Below, in pieces: positions 62,544 to 64,000 of a DNA stretch of 64,000 bases. The stretch comes from Haloarcula regularis. GTDB taxonomy: Archaea; Halobacteriota; Halobacteria; Halobacteriales; Haloarculaceae. Every line of letters starts with the position of its first letter. Position 1 is the stretch's first letter. Location of the stretch: contig NZ_CP119794.1 in NCBI RefSeq assembly GCF_029338315.1, positions 372,001-436,000 on the forward strand, given 5' to 3'. Below the pieces are notes generated by a model that saw only the letters and a list, made by a program, of their open reading frames with translations, was not told the origin of the DNA and did no database searches. A program made the translations under genes and the position numbers.

Positions 62544-64000
62544 ATGAGTCAATCGTCGGGCTATTTTGACGACAACCCCGAACTCGACGCCGCCCTGGAC
62601 TGGGCCGAGCGGTGGTATCACGTCCCGATACTGCTGGTCATGGTCGGGTTCATGCTCTGGAACCGCGTACAGAACTGGCGCCGTTTCGTCGTCGACGGCG
62701 AGGTGCTCTTCCGCGGGAACGACCCGTTCTACCACTTCCGGTCGACGATGTACGTCGTCAGGAACTGGCCGGCGACGATGCCCTTCGACCCCTGGACACG
62801 GTTCCCCATCGGGAATCGCTCCGGGCAGTTCGGCACCCTGATGGACCAGGTCGTCGGGACCGTCGCGCTGGTGCTCGGTCTCGGGTCACCGAGCGAAGGC
62901 ACCGTCGCGATGACCGCGCTGTTCGCGCCGGCCGTCATGGGGACGCTCGCGGCGATCCCCACCTACTACGTCGGCAAGCGCCTGGGCGGACGCATCGGCG
63001 GCGTCACCGCCGTCGTCGTCCTGGCACTGTCGGCCGGCACCTTCACCCAGCGGAGTCTCGTCGGCGTCTACGACCACCAGGTCGCCGAGGGCCTCCTCCA
63101 GGTGACGGCGGTGCTCGGGGTGATGGTCGCCCTGAGCGTGGCCGAACGCGACCGACCCATCTACGAGCAGTTCGTCGAACGCGACGTCGCCTCCCTCCGT
63201 GACACCGTCGGCTGGTCGGTGCTCGCCGGGTTCGGCGTGGCCATCTACCTGTGGACCTGGCCGCCGGCCGTCCTCCTCATCGGCATCCTCGGCGCGTTCT
63301 TCCTCTTCCGTCTCGTCGTCGAGTTCTGGCGCGGCCAGAGTCCGGAACACACCGCAATCGTCGGCGCGGTGACGATGGGGACGGTCGGCGTCCTCACGCT
63401 TGCGTCCCTCCAGAAGTTCGGACTCACCGCGACCGACCACTCCGTCCTCCAGCCGCTCCTGGCTTTCGCGGTCGCGTTCGGGTGTGTGTTCATGGCCTGG
63501 CTCGCCCGCTACGTCGAGGCCGAATCGCTCGACCGGAACCTCTACCCGGTGACGGTCTTCGGCATCATCGCCGTCGGGGCGATACTCATGGCCATCCTCC
63601 TGCCCGACGTCTTCAGCTACTTCGTCGACCAGGTGCTCCGGGTCGTCGGCTTCACCGCTTCGCCATCTGCGACCCAGACCTCCGTCGGTGAGGCCCAGCC
63701 GCTGCAAAATCCCTCGTCGCTGTACAACGAGTACGGTCTCGCGCTCCTGCTTGCCATCATCGGCGCGCTGTACGTCCTCTTCCAGCAACTGTTCGGCAGC
63801 AGGCGGTCGGCCGAAGAGTTCCTCGTCGTCGTCTGGACGGCGATTATCTTCGCGGCAACGCTCACCCAGCTGCGCTTTGGCGTCTACGCCGTCTTCCCCA
63901 TCGCGACGCTCACGGGTCTGGTCGTGGGCAAGGCCGTCGACTGGATCGACCTCTCGGCGGCGGACGGCGTCGACACGTACCAGGTACTCGCCGTCATCAC
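62544..64000 (+). CDS. aglB: Archaeal oligosaccharyltransferase AglB, N-terminal half (runs off the window)
   Basis: The visible 485 residues hold about 11 TM segments of an STT3-type GT-C enzyme that transfers the lipid-linked glycan to Asn in N-X-S/T. The first external loop has the metal motif RGNDPFYHFRS (Asp60), and the second has VYDHQVAEG (about residue 176). The WWDYG motif lies beyond the end of the window. TATA-like AGGCTTATG lies 26-34 nt before the ATG, which is leaderless. Confidence 0.95.
   Translation, partial: MSQSSGYFDDNPELDAALDWAERWYHVPILLVMVGFMLWNRVQNWRRFVVDGEVLFRGNDPFYHFRSTMYVVRNWPATMPFDPWTRFPIGNRSGQFGTLMDQVVGTVALVLGLGSPSEGTVAMTALFAPAVMGTLAAIPTYYVGKRLGGRIGGVTAVVVLALSAGTFTQRSLVGVYDHQVAEGLLQVTAVLGVMVALSVAERDRPIYEQFVERDVASLRDTVGWSVLAGFGVAIYLWTWPPAVLLIGILGAFFLFRLVVEFWRGQSPEHTAIVGAVTMGTVGVLTLASLQKFGLTATDHSVLQPLLAFAVAFGCVFMAWLARYVEAESLDRNLYPVTVFGIIAVGAILMAILLPDVFSYFVDQVLRVVGFTASPSATQTSVGEAQPLQNPSSLYNEYGLALLLAIIGALYVLFQQLFGSRRSAEEFLVVVWTAIIFAATLTQLRFGVYAVFPIATLTGLVVGKAVDWIDLSAADGVDTYQVLAVI

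Noticed and set aside
1..64000. CRISPR arrays, tRNA or rRNA genes, insertion sequences
   Set aside because: Looked for regular direct repeats, cloverleaf-like segments, conserved rRNA stretches and transposase motifs; none recognised.

Overview
The window is a high-GC haloarchaeal chromosome segment. Acidic, Asp/Glu-rich proteins, Tat signals followed by a lipobox Cys, leaderless starts about 26-35 nt behind a TATA-like element, and archaeal genes (dph2, aglB, aglJ, aglG, aglF, HalOD1, DUF7344, halocyanin) all agree. It looks like a Haloarcula-type genus, but no 16S gene is present to fix the genus.

Region 1 (1-29.2 kb) is a surface-polysaccharide locus. It holds wecC/wecB for UDP-ManNAcA, a Gfo/Idh/MocA oxidoreductase, AglF-type nucleotidyltransferase, three glycosyltransferases, an asparagine-synthase-like amidotransferase, a polysaccharide deacetylase, a DUF1616 membrane protein, a flippase, three alkaline-phosphatase-superfamily proteins, a DUF354 / alpha-alpha-toroid / phosphatase-fold / multi-TM block, an FG-GAP protein and two paralogous right-handed beta-helix surface proteins. 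Many genes here share an unusual upstream element (ATAACAA, or the variant TAACCTTG) at the TATA position.

Region 2 (29.2-33.9 kb) holds small haloarchaeal proteins (HalOD1, DUF7344, a probable DUF7511 protein, DUF5658, YdjM-like) and a 39-aa gene, plus non-coding DNA with hairpins and an AT-rich patch. Region 3 (33.9-40.5 kb) is a denitrification operon: halocyanin, nosZ, a multi-TM protein, nosD, nosF, nosY. Region 4 (40.5-51.6 kb) is housekeeping and signalling: methyltransferases, HisG-like and coiled-coil proteins, an MBL hydrolase, YlbF, dph2, a PAS/GAF histidine kinase, a rhomboid protease, DoxX/HxlR and DUF5789.

Region 5 (51.6-64 kb) is the N-glycosylation locus: aglJ (first sugar on dolichol phosphate), a TrmB-like regulator, four alkaline-phosphatase-superfamily proteins, a flippase, a GT4, aglG and the start of aglB. 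Lipid-linked glycan would be begun by AglJ, extended by AglG and the GT4, flipped, possibly decorated by the phosphatase-fold proteins, and transferred by AglB.

As read, at least nine genes carry frame changes or a lost stop, often in G or C runs. This points to uncorrected assembly errors more than wholesale decay, and frameshifted genes are flagged individually.
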